This document shows positions 1 through 5,291 of a DNA stretch of 5,291 bases, piece by piece (the first letter of the stretch is position 1; each line of letters opens with the position of its first letter). Location: positions 1 through 5,291 of the forward strand of contig JADLCW010000377.1 of the NCBI GenBank assembly GCA_020847015.1. Reading direction: 5' to 3'. Below the pieces are notes generated by a model that searched no databases, was not told the DNA's origin, and saw only the letters and a list, made by a program, of their open reading frames with translations. A program made the translations under genes and the position numbers. Source of the DNA: Thermomicrobiales bacterium. Its GTDB lineage: Bacteria; Chloroflexota; Chloroflexia; Thermomicrobiales; UBA6265.

Positions 1-2
1 GC

Positions 3-104
3 CGTCGGGCGCGCTACCGGGGCGAGCGCAAGAATCTCTTCGACACCCGACGCGCGGCGGTCGTTCACAACCTGCACGTCCTCATGCGGCAGGAGGCGGC
101 CTGA
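3..104 (+). CDS. DDE transposase, C-terminal tail only (5' part outside window)
   Basis: The frame starting at base 3 reads 33 residues and then TGA at 102-104. The peptide contains ARYRGERKNLFDTRRAAVVH followed by NLHVL. An R-Y-x-G-x-x-K-x-x-F-x-x-R-R-A-A-x-x-x-N-L pattern is the usual end of IS4/IS5/IS1182-type DDE transposases: basic residues, then a helix carrying an Asn-Leu pair a few residues before the stop. The catalytic DDE residues would lie to the left of the window, so whether the element is intact cannot be seen. The exact IS family is not certain. No terminal inverted repeat can be identified, since its partner end is outside the window. The stop is only 16 bp from the stop of the convergent membrane-protein gene, so the right end of the element must lie in this short gap or inside that gene's 3' end. 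Confidence 0.72.
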   Translation, partial: RRARYRGERKNLFDTRRAAVVHNLHVLMRQEAA

Positions 105-120
105 TTACTGGACCGGTGTT

Positions 121-528
121 CTAGCGGCGAGCAGCTGCGAGGGCAATCGCCGTCGTCACGATCGGGAAGATCAGATAGGTCAGCCCGATGTCGAGCAGGT
201 AAGCAGGCAACGACATGGCGAACGGTCCGGCCAGAAAGAGGGGCAGGTCCAGCGCGATGTTGATCGCCAGCCAGAGCAGACCGATTGCGAGGCCGCCACG
301 CGCCGACCGGACGATGCCTTGGCGAACTGCAAGCAGTCCGAACAGCGCCGCGGTCGCCGTCAGGGTGACCGCCATTGCCGTCTCGAATGCTGGATCGCCC
401 GCCTGCTTGAGTGGAAAGACGATAAACGAGACGCCGAGGGGGATGACCCAGCCCAGGACGCCGTAGAGGACAGCCGCGGCGGCCGAGCGCGGGCCGAAGG
501 CTCGGGTGCGCGAAACGGTCTCTTCCAT
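121..528 (-). CDS. Small four-helix integral membrane protein, function unknown
   Basis: The gene encodes 135 residues, from ATG at 528-526 to TAG at 123-121. A strong AAAGGAGG lies 4 nt before this ATG. An in-frame GTG six codons upstream would place that Shine-Dalgarno inside the coding sequence, so I prefer the ATG. After a polar N-terminus (about residues 1-15) there are four hydrophobic segments, at about 16-38, 50-68, 79-101 and 109-133. Loops are short: one after PLKQAGDP, and a basic one (RQGIVRSARGG) between helices 2 and 3. Helix 3 carries NIALDLPLFLAGP and helix 4 starts AYLLDIGLTYLIFP; the buried Asn and Asp residues and the Pro-containing turns look conserved in style rather than random. 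I recognise no catalytic or transport motif and cannot assign a family. The positive-inside rule places the 2-3 loop and the C-terminal RR in the cytoplasm. The gene converges on the transposase tail; the C-terminus could have been altered by that insertion. Confidence 0.82.
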   Translation of the reverse strand: MEETVSRTRAFGPRSAAAAVLYGVLGWVIPLGVSFIVFPLKQAGDPAFETAMAVTLTATAALFGLLAVRQGIVRSARGGLAIGLLWLAINIALDLPLFLAGPFAMSLPAYLLDIGLTYLIFPIVTTAIALAAARR

Positions 529-532
529 CGCG

Positions 533-540
533 CCTCCTTT
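533..540 (-). promoter_or_regulatory. Shine-Dalgarno AAAGGAGG that sets the membrane-protein start
   Basis: On the minus strand AAAGGAGG is followed by CGCG and then ATG. It is a near-perfect match to the anti-Shine-Dalgarno sequence with a short 4-nt spacing. It overlaps codons 3-5 of the longer GTG-initiated reading, which argues that the ATG at 528 is the true start. Confidence 0.75.
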
Positions 541-590
541 GCCCACGACGATAGGCCGCGCCGGCTTTCTCCGGCAAGAGGAGACCCGGC

Positions 591-616
591 CCCCGCACGC
601 CCCGGGGCGTGCGGGG
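591..616. repeat. Perfect 26-bp GC palindrome, possible terminator or protein-binding site
   Basis: CCCCGCACGCCCC (591-603) is followed directly by its exact reverse complement GGGGCGTGCGGGG (604-616). As RNA it could fold into an 11-bp stem with a CCGG loop. It lies 14 nt past the stop of the leftward response-regulator fragment and about 60 bp upstream of the membrane-protein start. This is a natural place for a terminator of the former or an operator of the latter. There is no T-run on either side (the minus-strand flank is GCCGGGTCTCC), so it is not a classical intrinsic terminator. A weaker 5-bp inverted repeat (GCCGG/CCGGC) at 560-575 lies between it and the gene. Confidence 0.6.
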
Positions 617-630
617 AGGGTGCTGGCCGG

Positions 631-783
631 TCAGCCGAGCGGCAGCAGGGCTTCGCCGGCAGTGAGCAGCTCGTCGAAATCGGACGGCTTGACAGACCAG
701 GCGGTGGCGCGAATTGCGGCGGCCCCCTCGCCGGCGTGGCTGTCGGCGGTGACGAGCATGATCGGGATTGGGTCGGGATACCG
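631..783 (-). pseudogene. Response-regulator receiver domain remnant (C-terminal third)
   Basis: Reading leftward from 783 to the TGA at 633-631 gives about 50 residues: RYPDPIPIMLVTADSHAGEG, then AAAIRATAWSVKPSDFDELL, then TAGEALLPLG. This matches the end of a CheY-like receiver domain. A hydrophobic strand ends in the conserved Thr (LVTAD), followed by an Ala-rich helix, the strand with the invariant Lys-Pro (SVKP), and a final helix of the DFDELL...EALLP type. The acidic pocket and the phosphoacceptor Asp, which should lie about 55 residues from the N-terminus, are absent. Upstream in the same frame the sequence is unrelated (Arg/Pro-rich) and reaches a stop at 843-841. I found no N-terminal half in the other two minus frames. 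The candidate starts are only an internal ATG at 759 (about 43 residues) or rarer codons. I infer a 5'-truncated gene remnant, not a functional regulator. Confidence 0.58.
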
Positions 784-1047
784 CTCTGGCTGCCCCGGTC
801 TATAGTCGCGATGAGCGGCCTTGGGGCGCGGCTTGGTAATTCAAGGTGGGGCACGCGAGGTGAGCTGGGGGCGCTGGCGACGGGCGCTCCGTACGCCTTG
901 GATGCCTAGCCGTGAGAGCGGCGTGTCGGCCGCGCCGGCTGGGATAGGCGGAACGGAGGAGAGCGCCCGGCGCCACCTCGAAAGAAGACGCCGAATCAAC
1001 GGTATCCGAGGCGGTTTTGCCACGCCTGCCTGGCCCATTCGGGCGTG
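784..1047. other. Intergenic stretch with no convincing gene
   Basis: All six frames here either close quickly or give Arg/Pro/Ala/Ser-rich peptides without domain character, typical of non-coding high-GC DNA. I see no tRNA, no recognisable riboswitch and no direct repeats. One short inverted repeat, AGGCG/CGCCT around a GTTTTGCCA loop, occurs at about 1009-1027 and is too weak to call. The stretch separates the regulator remnant from the promoter of the large exported protein and may contain decayed sequence from the lost 5' half of the regulator gene. Confidence 0.5.
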
Positions 1048-1076
1048 TTGACACCAGGAGCGACGGAGACTAGGGT
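1048..1076 (+). promoter_or_regulatory. Sigma70-type promoter of the large repeat protein
   Basis: A perfect -35 hexamer TTGACA (1048-1053) is followed after 17 bp by TAGGGT (1071-1076), which keeps T1, A2 and T6 of the -10 consensus TATAAT. Transcription would begin at about 1083, giving a leader of about 74 nt before the ATG at 1157. The position directly in front of the only large gene supports the call, although the -10 match is just 3 of 6. Confidence 0.5.
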
Positions 1077-1107
1077 AGGGTGGACATCTGGACGCGGTCA
1101 CCCCCTC

Positions 1108-1137
1108 ACCGGCCGCTTCCCGACAAGGGAAACCGGT
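1108..1137 (+). promoter_or_regulatory. Potential leader hairpin upstream of the repeat-protein start
   Basis: ACCGG (1108-1112) pairs with CCGGT (1133-1137), and TTCCC (1117-1121) pairs with GGGAA (1127-1131) around a GACAA loop. The two 5-bp stems are separated by an asymmetric internal loop (CCGC against A). The structure ends 6 nt before the ribosome binding site GGAGG. It could influence translation or mRNA stability. It does not match any riboswitch class I know. Confidence 0.35.
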
Positions 1138-1143
1138 CCTGCT

Positions 1144-1148
1144 GGAGG
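1144..1148 (+). promoter_or_regulatory. Ribosome binding site GGAGG of the repeat protein
   Basis: GGAGG lies 8 nt before the ATG at 1157, an ideal spacing. The ATG is followed at once by a signal-peptide sequence, and an in-frame TAG just upstream (1151-1156 reads CTAGTC; the site itself is between GGAGG and the ATG) leaves little room for an earlier start. Together these fix the start codon. Confidence 0.7.
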
Positions 1149-1156
1149 TTCTAGTC

Positions 1157-4100
1157 ATGGTGAGCCATCCCCGTTGGTTGGTCCTTGCGTTCTTCTCGCT
1201 TGTCGGGGCGATCATCCCGCCCGCGGTGATCGCGGCGCCAGCGACGCCCGCCATCGTCCGTCCGGCCGCTCAAGGTCGGCCAGCGGTCGGCGCGTCGCCA
1301 ATCGCGGCAACGCCTGCCAGCCCGGCTGTCGCCAACGATGGCGCACCGGCGCCGCTTGCTCCTAGCCCGTCGCCGACCTCCACCGTCACCGTGCGCGGGC
1401 AGCTGATCGTCGATCCAAACGGGTCATCTGCCGGGCTCGCCGGACTGCGGGTGGAGGCCACCGGGCCGGCCGGTGCGGTGCGATCGGCGATTTCGGGCGA
1501 GGGCGGCAGCTTCCAGCTTACCAATCTCGCGGCCGGGCGCAATCGCCTGCGCGTCTTCGACCGAACCGGGCGTCCGCTGGCGCTCGTCGATAACGTTCTC
1601 GACCTGACCGGGCGGAATGGAACCATCCAGCGAGACCTGCTCTTGGCGGAATCGCCAGTGAGCGGTGAGCCGTCGCCGCCACCCACCGCCGAGCCAACCC
1701 CGCCGCCGGCGGGGCGAGCGCCGATGGCCGGGATCCTCGCCACCGGCCAGATTACCGGTATCGTGACCGCGGCGGACAGCGGCCTGCCGCTCATCAGCGT
1801 GAATGTCTGGGCGTACGACGCGACCGGCAACGTCGTTGGTTCCGCAAGCACCAACGCCGCCGGGCAGTACAGCCTGAGCAGCCTGCAGCCGGGACCGTTC
1901 CGGATCCAGTTCCGGCCGAATTCCGGGGGCTATCTGCAGGAGTACTACAACAACGTCGCCGACCTCGCGTCGGCTACCCTGGTGAATCTGCCTGACGGCG
2001 GGACGGTGGTGAACATCAATGCCGCCCTCGACAAGGGTAGCCGCGTCTTTGGGCGGGTGACCGCCGCCGACGGTGGCGCGGGTCTTGCTGGAGTGCAGAT
2101 CAGCGTGTCGGGCTCGGGCGCGACCACCGCCTTCGCCACCACCGACGCTTCTGGCAATTACACCACCAATATCGGGCTGCGCAGCGGCAGCTATACCATC
2201 CGGTTCACCCCCCCGAGTAGCGGCGCGGCCAGCACCTACATCCCGGAGTACCACCTCAATGCCGCGTCGCAGATGTTCGCGACCCCATTGATCGTCAATT
2301 CCCCGACCAACATCACCAACCTCGATGCGGTGCTCGATCGCGGGGCGATCCTGACCGGCACGGTGACCGCCGCCGACGGTGGCGCGCCGCTCAGTCCGGT
2401 CTACGTCTCTGTCTTCGATGCGGCTGGGTCGCAGGTAGCAAGCGGAGCTACCACCGCCAGCGGTGTCTTCACGACCTCGCCGGGCATCCGATCCGGCAGC
2501 TACCGGATCTTCTACCAGCCTGGCTCCGGCGATGCGGCCGCCTACTTGTCGGAATACCGGAGTGACAAGCCGGACCTCGCCTCGGCCGACCCGTTCGTCA
2601 TCCCCGGCTCGGGCATCTTTGGCGGCTTCGATGCCGTGCTGACGCGCGGCGGGCTGTTTGGCGGGATGGTGACTGCCGAAGCCGGCGGCACGCCGCTTGC
2701 GAATGTCAATGTGGCGGTGTACGACGCGGCCGGCAATCAGGTTGCCTACGCCTACACCGAGGCAAGCGGCGTCTACACGAGCACCGGGGTTGCGCCAGGG
2801 AACTATCGGATCCAGTTTTCGCCGGGTGGCGGCTACCTGCAGGAATTCCATCTCAACAAGCCGAATCTGCAAACCGCCGACCCGGTGGCTCTTGCCGGCG
2901 TCGGCGTCACCACCGTCAACGCCGCATTGGCGCTTGGCGGCGTCCTGACCGGCACGGTGACCGCCGAGGACGGCGGGGCGCCCCTGCCCGGCGTTCAGAT
3001 CGCCGTCTACAACCAGACCGGGAACTTTCTCGGCTCGACGAGCACAACGGTGAGCGGTGTCTACACCGTCACCGGCCTCCCCCTTGGCCAGGCCATCGTC
3101 CAGTTCAGCCCTGGCGCCAACAGCCTTTCCGCCGGCTACCTCGGCGAGTATTTCAACAATCAGACCGCGTTTAATTCCGCTACGCCGGTGACGATCGTGG
3201 TCGGGACGCCGGCGGTCGCCAATGCGGCGCTGGCGCGCGGCAGCCGGATGACCGGCCAAGTGACCGCCGAGGGCAGCGGAGAGCCATTGCCGAACGTCAA
3301 CGTCCAGGCCTACACCAGTAGCGGCCAGTTCGTCACCAGCGTCCAGACACTGTTCGATGGCTCCTACCGGACGAACGTGATTCCGGGCGGGAGTTATCGG
3401 GTGCTGTTTTCGCCGTCGTCTTCCTCGCCGTCGCGGCGCTATCTTGCTGAATACCACCAGGACAAGCCGACGCTCGCTCAGGCTGACCCGGTGACGGTCA
3501 CCGTGCCGGCAGTCGCGACCGTCGACGCGGCGCTGGCGGCCGGTGGGCAGGTCGCCGGGCGGGTGACCGGAGCGGACAGCGGGGCGGGACTGGCGGGGGT
3601 CAACATCTCGGTGCAGACCTCAACCGGCAGTCAGGTCGGTTCGGCATTTACCGACCTCGGCGGCTACTACACCTCGACCGCTGTCGCCGCCGGCAATTAT
3701 CTCGCCCGCTTCACGCCTTCAAGTGGCGGCGCGGCGCAGGACTATATCGGCGAGTATTTCAACGACAAGCCGACCCTGCCCCTCGCCGACGCGGTGACAG
3801 TCAATGCCGGTGCGATCACCGGCGGAGTGAACGCCGCCCTTGCGCGTGGCGGATCGATCAGCGGGCGGGTGACCGCCGCCGACGGCGGCGCCGGCCTCGC
3901 GGACGTCTTCGTCGATGCGTACGGCTCCGATGGCTCCTACTTTTCCGGCGGGATGACCAATGGGGCGGGCAACTACACCATCCGCGCTTTGCCACCGGGC
4001 AGCTATCGGATTTCCTTCTCGCCATGGTTTTTCGGCCCGGCGCGTCAGTATATCTCGGAGTTCTACAACGACCAGCGGACGCTCGAAACTGCCAATCCGG

Positions 4101-5291
4101 TCGTGTTGCCGGCGATGGGCGCCGGTCCCGGGATCGACGCGGTGCTTACGCGGGGCGGCGAACTCGGTGGGCGGGTGACCGCCGCCGACACCGGCCTTGG
4201 CCTCGACAATATCTACGTCGAGGTGAATCAGGGCGACCAGTTCGCCGGGTCCTCCTACACCGACGCCACCGGTTCCTACACGGTGACCGCGCTCCTGAGC
4301 GGCACCTATCAGGTTGCCTTCCTTCCGCCATCGTCGGGGCCGGGGTCCTTCTATGTCTCAGAGTGGTACAGCAATCAGGTGTCCGCGGATGCGGCGAACC
4401 CGGTTGTCGTGACCGCGCCAACTGCCGTACCCGGCATCAACGCGGTCCTCGACCGCGGCGGCTTCGTCGGCGGGCGGGTGACCGGCGAGCCGTCCGGCAC
4501 GAGCGCGCTGGCGGTGGTCCCGCTCGAAAGCGTCTACGTCTACGTCCACAACGTCACCGGCAACTCGGTCTCCTACGCGACCACTAACGCGAGCGGCCAC
4601 TACACCGCCACCCCGGCGTTGCGCTCCGGGTCCTATAAGGTCGAGTTCTTGCCCAATTCGAGTGGGCCATCCAAGACTTTCATCGGCGAGTACTACAACG
4701 ACAAAGCCGATTTCTCATCGGCCGATCCGGTCGCGGTCATCTCGCCGGCCATGACCCCGGTCGATGCGGTGTTGATCGAAGGTGGGACGATCACCGGCCG
4801 GGTGACCGGGGCAGACACCGGCCTCGGCCTGCAGGGTGTGACGGTCTATGCCTACAACAACGCCGGCAGCAACATCCGCTCGACCACGACCGACGCCAGC
4901 GGCGTCTATACGCTGACGGGGATACCGTTGGTCCCGGTTCGAATCCAGTTCTCGCCAAGCAGTGCTCCAGTCCGGCGCTACATCAGCGAGTATTACAACG
5001 ACAGCCAGGACGGAGCCACGGCGGTGCGCCTCACCGTGGCAAGCGGTGAGACGCGCAGCGGGATCGATGCCGTGCTGGTCACGGGTGGGACGATCACCGG
5101 CCGAGTGACCGGGGCAGATAGCGGCCTCGGCCTGCAGGGTGTGACGGTGCAGGTCTACCGAAACGGTAGTTACAGCGCAGGAACGACGACCGACGTCAAC
5201 GGCGTCTACACCGCGACCGGACTGCTCTCGGGGACGTATGCGGTCTATTTCTATCCATCGAGCGCCTACTTGCCGGAGTACTACAACGACA
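1157..5291 (+). CDS. Large exported protein with at least twelve tandem carboxypeptidase-regulatory-like repeats (3' end outside window)
   Basis: The frame is open for 1378 codons from ATG 1157 to the window edge. Layout by residue: a signal peptide (1 to about 26; basic n-region MVSHPR, core WLVLAFFSLVGAII, likely cleavage after AVIA); a Pro/Ala/Val-rich low-complexity stretch (27-75); one divergent beta-sandwich domain (about 76-166, with GSFQLTNLAAG matching the GxYxLxxLxxG core of carboxypeptidase regulatory domains); a Pro-rich spacer (167-195, PSPPPTAEPTPPP); then repeats of about 101 residues to the end. Each repeat reads GxVTAxDGG, L..V.V.., a T.ASGxY turn, a G.YRI.F.P strand, then Y[IL]xE[YF]YND and a closing [ND]A.L strand. 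Such domains are seven-stranded prealbumin-like sandwiches used as stalks or ligand-binding modules in secreted proteins. No enzyme motif is visible. The protein contains no Cys and about eight Lys residues, so it should be acidic. I infer a cell-surface fibre, adhesin or sheath component; anchor and terminal domains are unseen. Confidence 0.9.
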   Translation, partial: MVSHPRWLVLAFFSLVGAIIPPAVIAAPATPAIVRPAAQGRPAVGASPIAATPASPAVANDGAPAPLAPSPSPTSTVTVRGQLIVDPNGSSAGLAGLRVEATGPAGAVRSAISGEGGSFQLTNLAAGRNRLRVFDRTGRPLALVDNVLDLTGRNGTIQRDLLLAESPVSGEPSPPPTAEPTPPPAGRAPMAGILATGQITGIVTAADSGLPLISVNVWAYDATGNVVGSASTNAAGQYSLSSLQPGPFRIQFRPNSGGYLQEYYNNVADLASATLVNLPDGGTVVNINAALDKGSRVFGRVTAADGGAGLAGVQISVSGSGATTAFATTDASGNYTTNIGLRSGSYTIRFTPPSSGAASTYIPEYHLNAASQMFATPLIVNSPTNITNLDAVLDRGAILTGTVTAADGGAPLSPVYVSVFDAAGSQVASGATTASGVFTTSPGIRSGSYRIFYQPGSGDAAAYLSEYRSDKPDLASADPFVIPGSGIFGGFDAVLTRGGLFGGMVTAEAGGTPLANVNVAVYDAAGNQVAYAYTEASGVYTSTGVAPGNYRIQFSPGGGYLQEFHLNKPNLQTADPVALAGVGVTTVNAALALGGVLTGTVTAEDGGAPLPGVQIAVYNQTGNFLGSTSTTVSGVYTVTGLPLGQAIVQFSPGANSLSAGYLGEYFNNQTAFNSATPVTIVVGTPAVANAALARGSRMTGQVTAEGSGEPLPNVNVQAYTSSGQFVTSVQTLFDGSYRTNVIPGGSYRVLFSPSSSSPSRRYLAEYHQDKPTLAQADPVTVTVPAVATVDAALAAGGQVAGRVTGADSGAGLAGVNISVQTSTGSQVGSAFTDLGGYYTSTAVAAGNYLARFTPSSGGAAQDYIGEYFNDKPTLPLADAVTVNAGAITGGVNAALARGGSISGRVTAADGGAGLADVFVDAYGSDGSYFSGGMTNGAGNYTIRALPPGSYRISFSPWFFGPARQYISEFYNDQRTLETANPVVLPAMGAGPGIDAVLTRGGELGGRVTAADTGLGLDNIYVEVNQGDQFAGSSYTDATGSYTVTALLSGTYQVAFLPPSSGPGSFYVSEWYSNQVSADAANPVVVTAPTAVPGINAVLDRGGFVGGRVTGEPSGTSALAVVPLESVYVYVHNVTGNSVSYATTNASGHYTATPALRSGSYKVEFLPNSSGPSKTFIGEYYNDKADFSSADPVAVISPAMTPVDAVLIEGGTITGRVTGADTGLGLQGVTVYAYNNAGSNIRSTTTDASGVYTLTGIPLVPVRIQFSPSSAPVRRYISEYYNDSQDGATAVRLTVASGETRSGIDAVLVTGGTITGRVTGADSGLGLQGVTVQVYRNGSYSAGTTTDVNGVYTATGLLSGTYAVYFYPSSAYLPEYYND
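1745..5291 (+). repeat. Tandem array of about 303-bp coding repeats, 12 units (last incomplete)
   Basis: The conserved Gly codon of the GxVT motif occurs at 1757, 2051, 2357, 2663, 2951, 3254, 3557, 3863, 4169, 4472, 4796 and 5099. The spacings are 294, 306, 306, 288, 303, 303, 306, 306, 303, 324 and 303 bp, always a multiple of three. At the protein level each unit also carries a Y..E[YFW] motif: YLQEYYNN, YIPEYHLN, YLSEYRSD, YLQEFHLN, YLGEYFNN, YLAEYHQD, YIGEYFND, YISEFYND, YVSEWYSN, YIGEYYND, YISEYYND, YLPEYYND. At the DNA level most units have diverged, but the segment starting at the anchor Gly stays very similar. Units 2, 8 and 9 are identical for 21 nt from 2051, 3863 and 4169. Unit 10 is longest because of an insertion near its start. 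Confidence 0.93.
4781..5148 (+). repeat. Nearly identical 65-nt block in repeats 11 and 12
   Basis: Bases 4781-4845 and 5084-5148 align without gaps at an offset of 303 bp with only three mismatches (CGG/CGA, and GACACC/GATAGC). Both encode GGTITGRVTGADxGLGLQGV followed by TV. The rest of the two units is less alike. This points to recent duplication or gene conversion restricted to the start of the repeat. Confidence 0.85.

Noticed and set aside
65..909. Several open frames of 83-196 codons on both strands across the left part
   Set aside because: They overlap the membrane-protein gene or the regulator remnant in other frames and give Arg/Pro/Ser-rich peptides without hydrophobic segments or motifs. 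The 141-codon frame on the minus strand is the only one with clear protein character.
1048..1156. A c-di-GMP, cobalamin or similar riboswitch in the leader
   Set aside because: The leader is only about 74 nt from the inferred start of transcription. It lacks the conserved cores I know for these classes; only a simple hairpin can be seen.
800..1365. Candidate short genes around the promoter region (84, 76, 137 and 106 codons)
   Set aside because: They have low-complexity Arg/Pro/Ala translations, no ribosome binding sites and mutual overlaps. Two of them run across the promoter and the start of the repeat protein.
1424..3457. A 677-codon open reading frame on the minus strand opposite the repeat array
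   Set aside because: It lies wholly antisense to the long repeat-protein frame. Its peptide is rich in Arg, Gly, Asp and His and only mirrors the repeat period (recurring GGH.AG-like patterns). There is no Shine-Dalgarno or domain signal. Long antisense frames are expected opposite G/C-ending codons.
1745..5291. Cna-B-type domains with Lys-Asn/Asp isopeptide bonds
   Set aside because: The first strand of the repeats (GxVTAxD) has no Lys, and Lys is nearly absent from the protein, so the cross-linking chemistry is not supported.
1745..5291. CRISPR array or non-coding tandem repeat
   Set aside because: The period is about 303 bp, all length changes are multiples of three, and conservation is strongest at the protein level in one uninterrupted frame. 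These are coding domain repeats.

Overview
The window comes from a high-GC bacterium. Third codon positions in the main gene are strongly G/C-biased. Secreted proteins made of long arrays of about 100-residue 'carboxypeptidase regulatory-like' repeats ending in a YxxEYYND-type motif remind me of proteins in high-GC Chloroflexota (Thermomicrobia-like lineages). That taxonomic guess rests on memory of similar proteins and is weak.

Left part (1-783): The first 104 bases are the C-terminal tail of a DDE transposase reading rightwards. Only 16 bp later lies the stop codon of a leftward gene for a small four-helix membrane protein of unknown function (121-528), with a strong Shine-Dalgarno sequence that fixes its start. 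Upstream of it sit a perfect 26-bp palindrome (591-616) and then a leftward fragment (631-783) that reads as the last third of a response-regulator receiver domain. The part that should carry the phosphorylated aspartate is missing. A transposase tail next to a beheaded regulator suggests a rearranged stretch.

Middle (784-1156): No convincing gene. Its right end holds a good sigma70-type promoter (TTGACA, 17 bp, TAGGGT; 1048-1076), a short leader with a potential hairpin (1108-1137) and a GGAGG ribosome binding site.

Right part (1157 to the end): One uninterrupted reading frame of at least 1378 codons runs off the window. It encodes a signal peptide, a Pro/Ala-rich stretch, one divergent beta-sandwich domain, a Pro-rich spacer, and then at least twelve tandem repeats of about 101 residues (the twelfth is cut by the window edge). 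This is a large exported, probably surface-exposed, fibre-like protein. The last two repeats share a nearly identical 65-nt block, showing that the array has recently been homogenised or expanded. Its cargo or anchor domain, if any, lies beyond the window.

The genes do not form an evident pathway. The exported repeat protein has its own promoter and appears to be an independent transcription unit beside a small mobile-element-scarred region.
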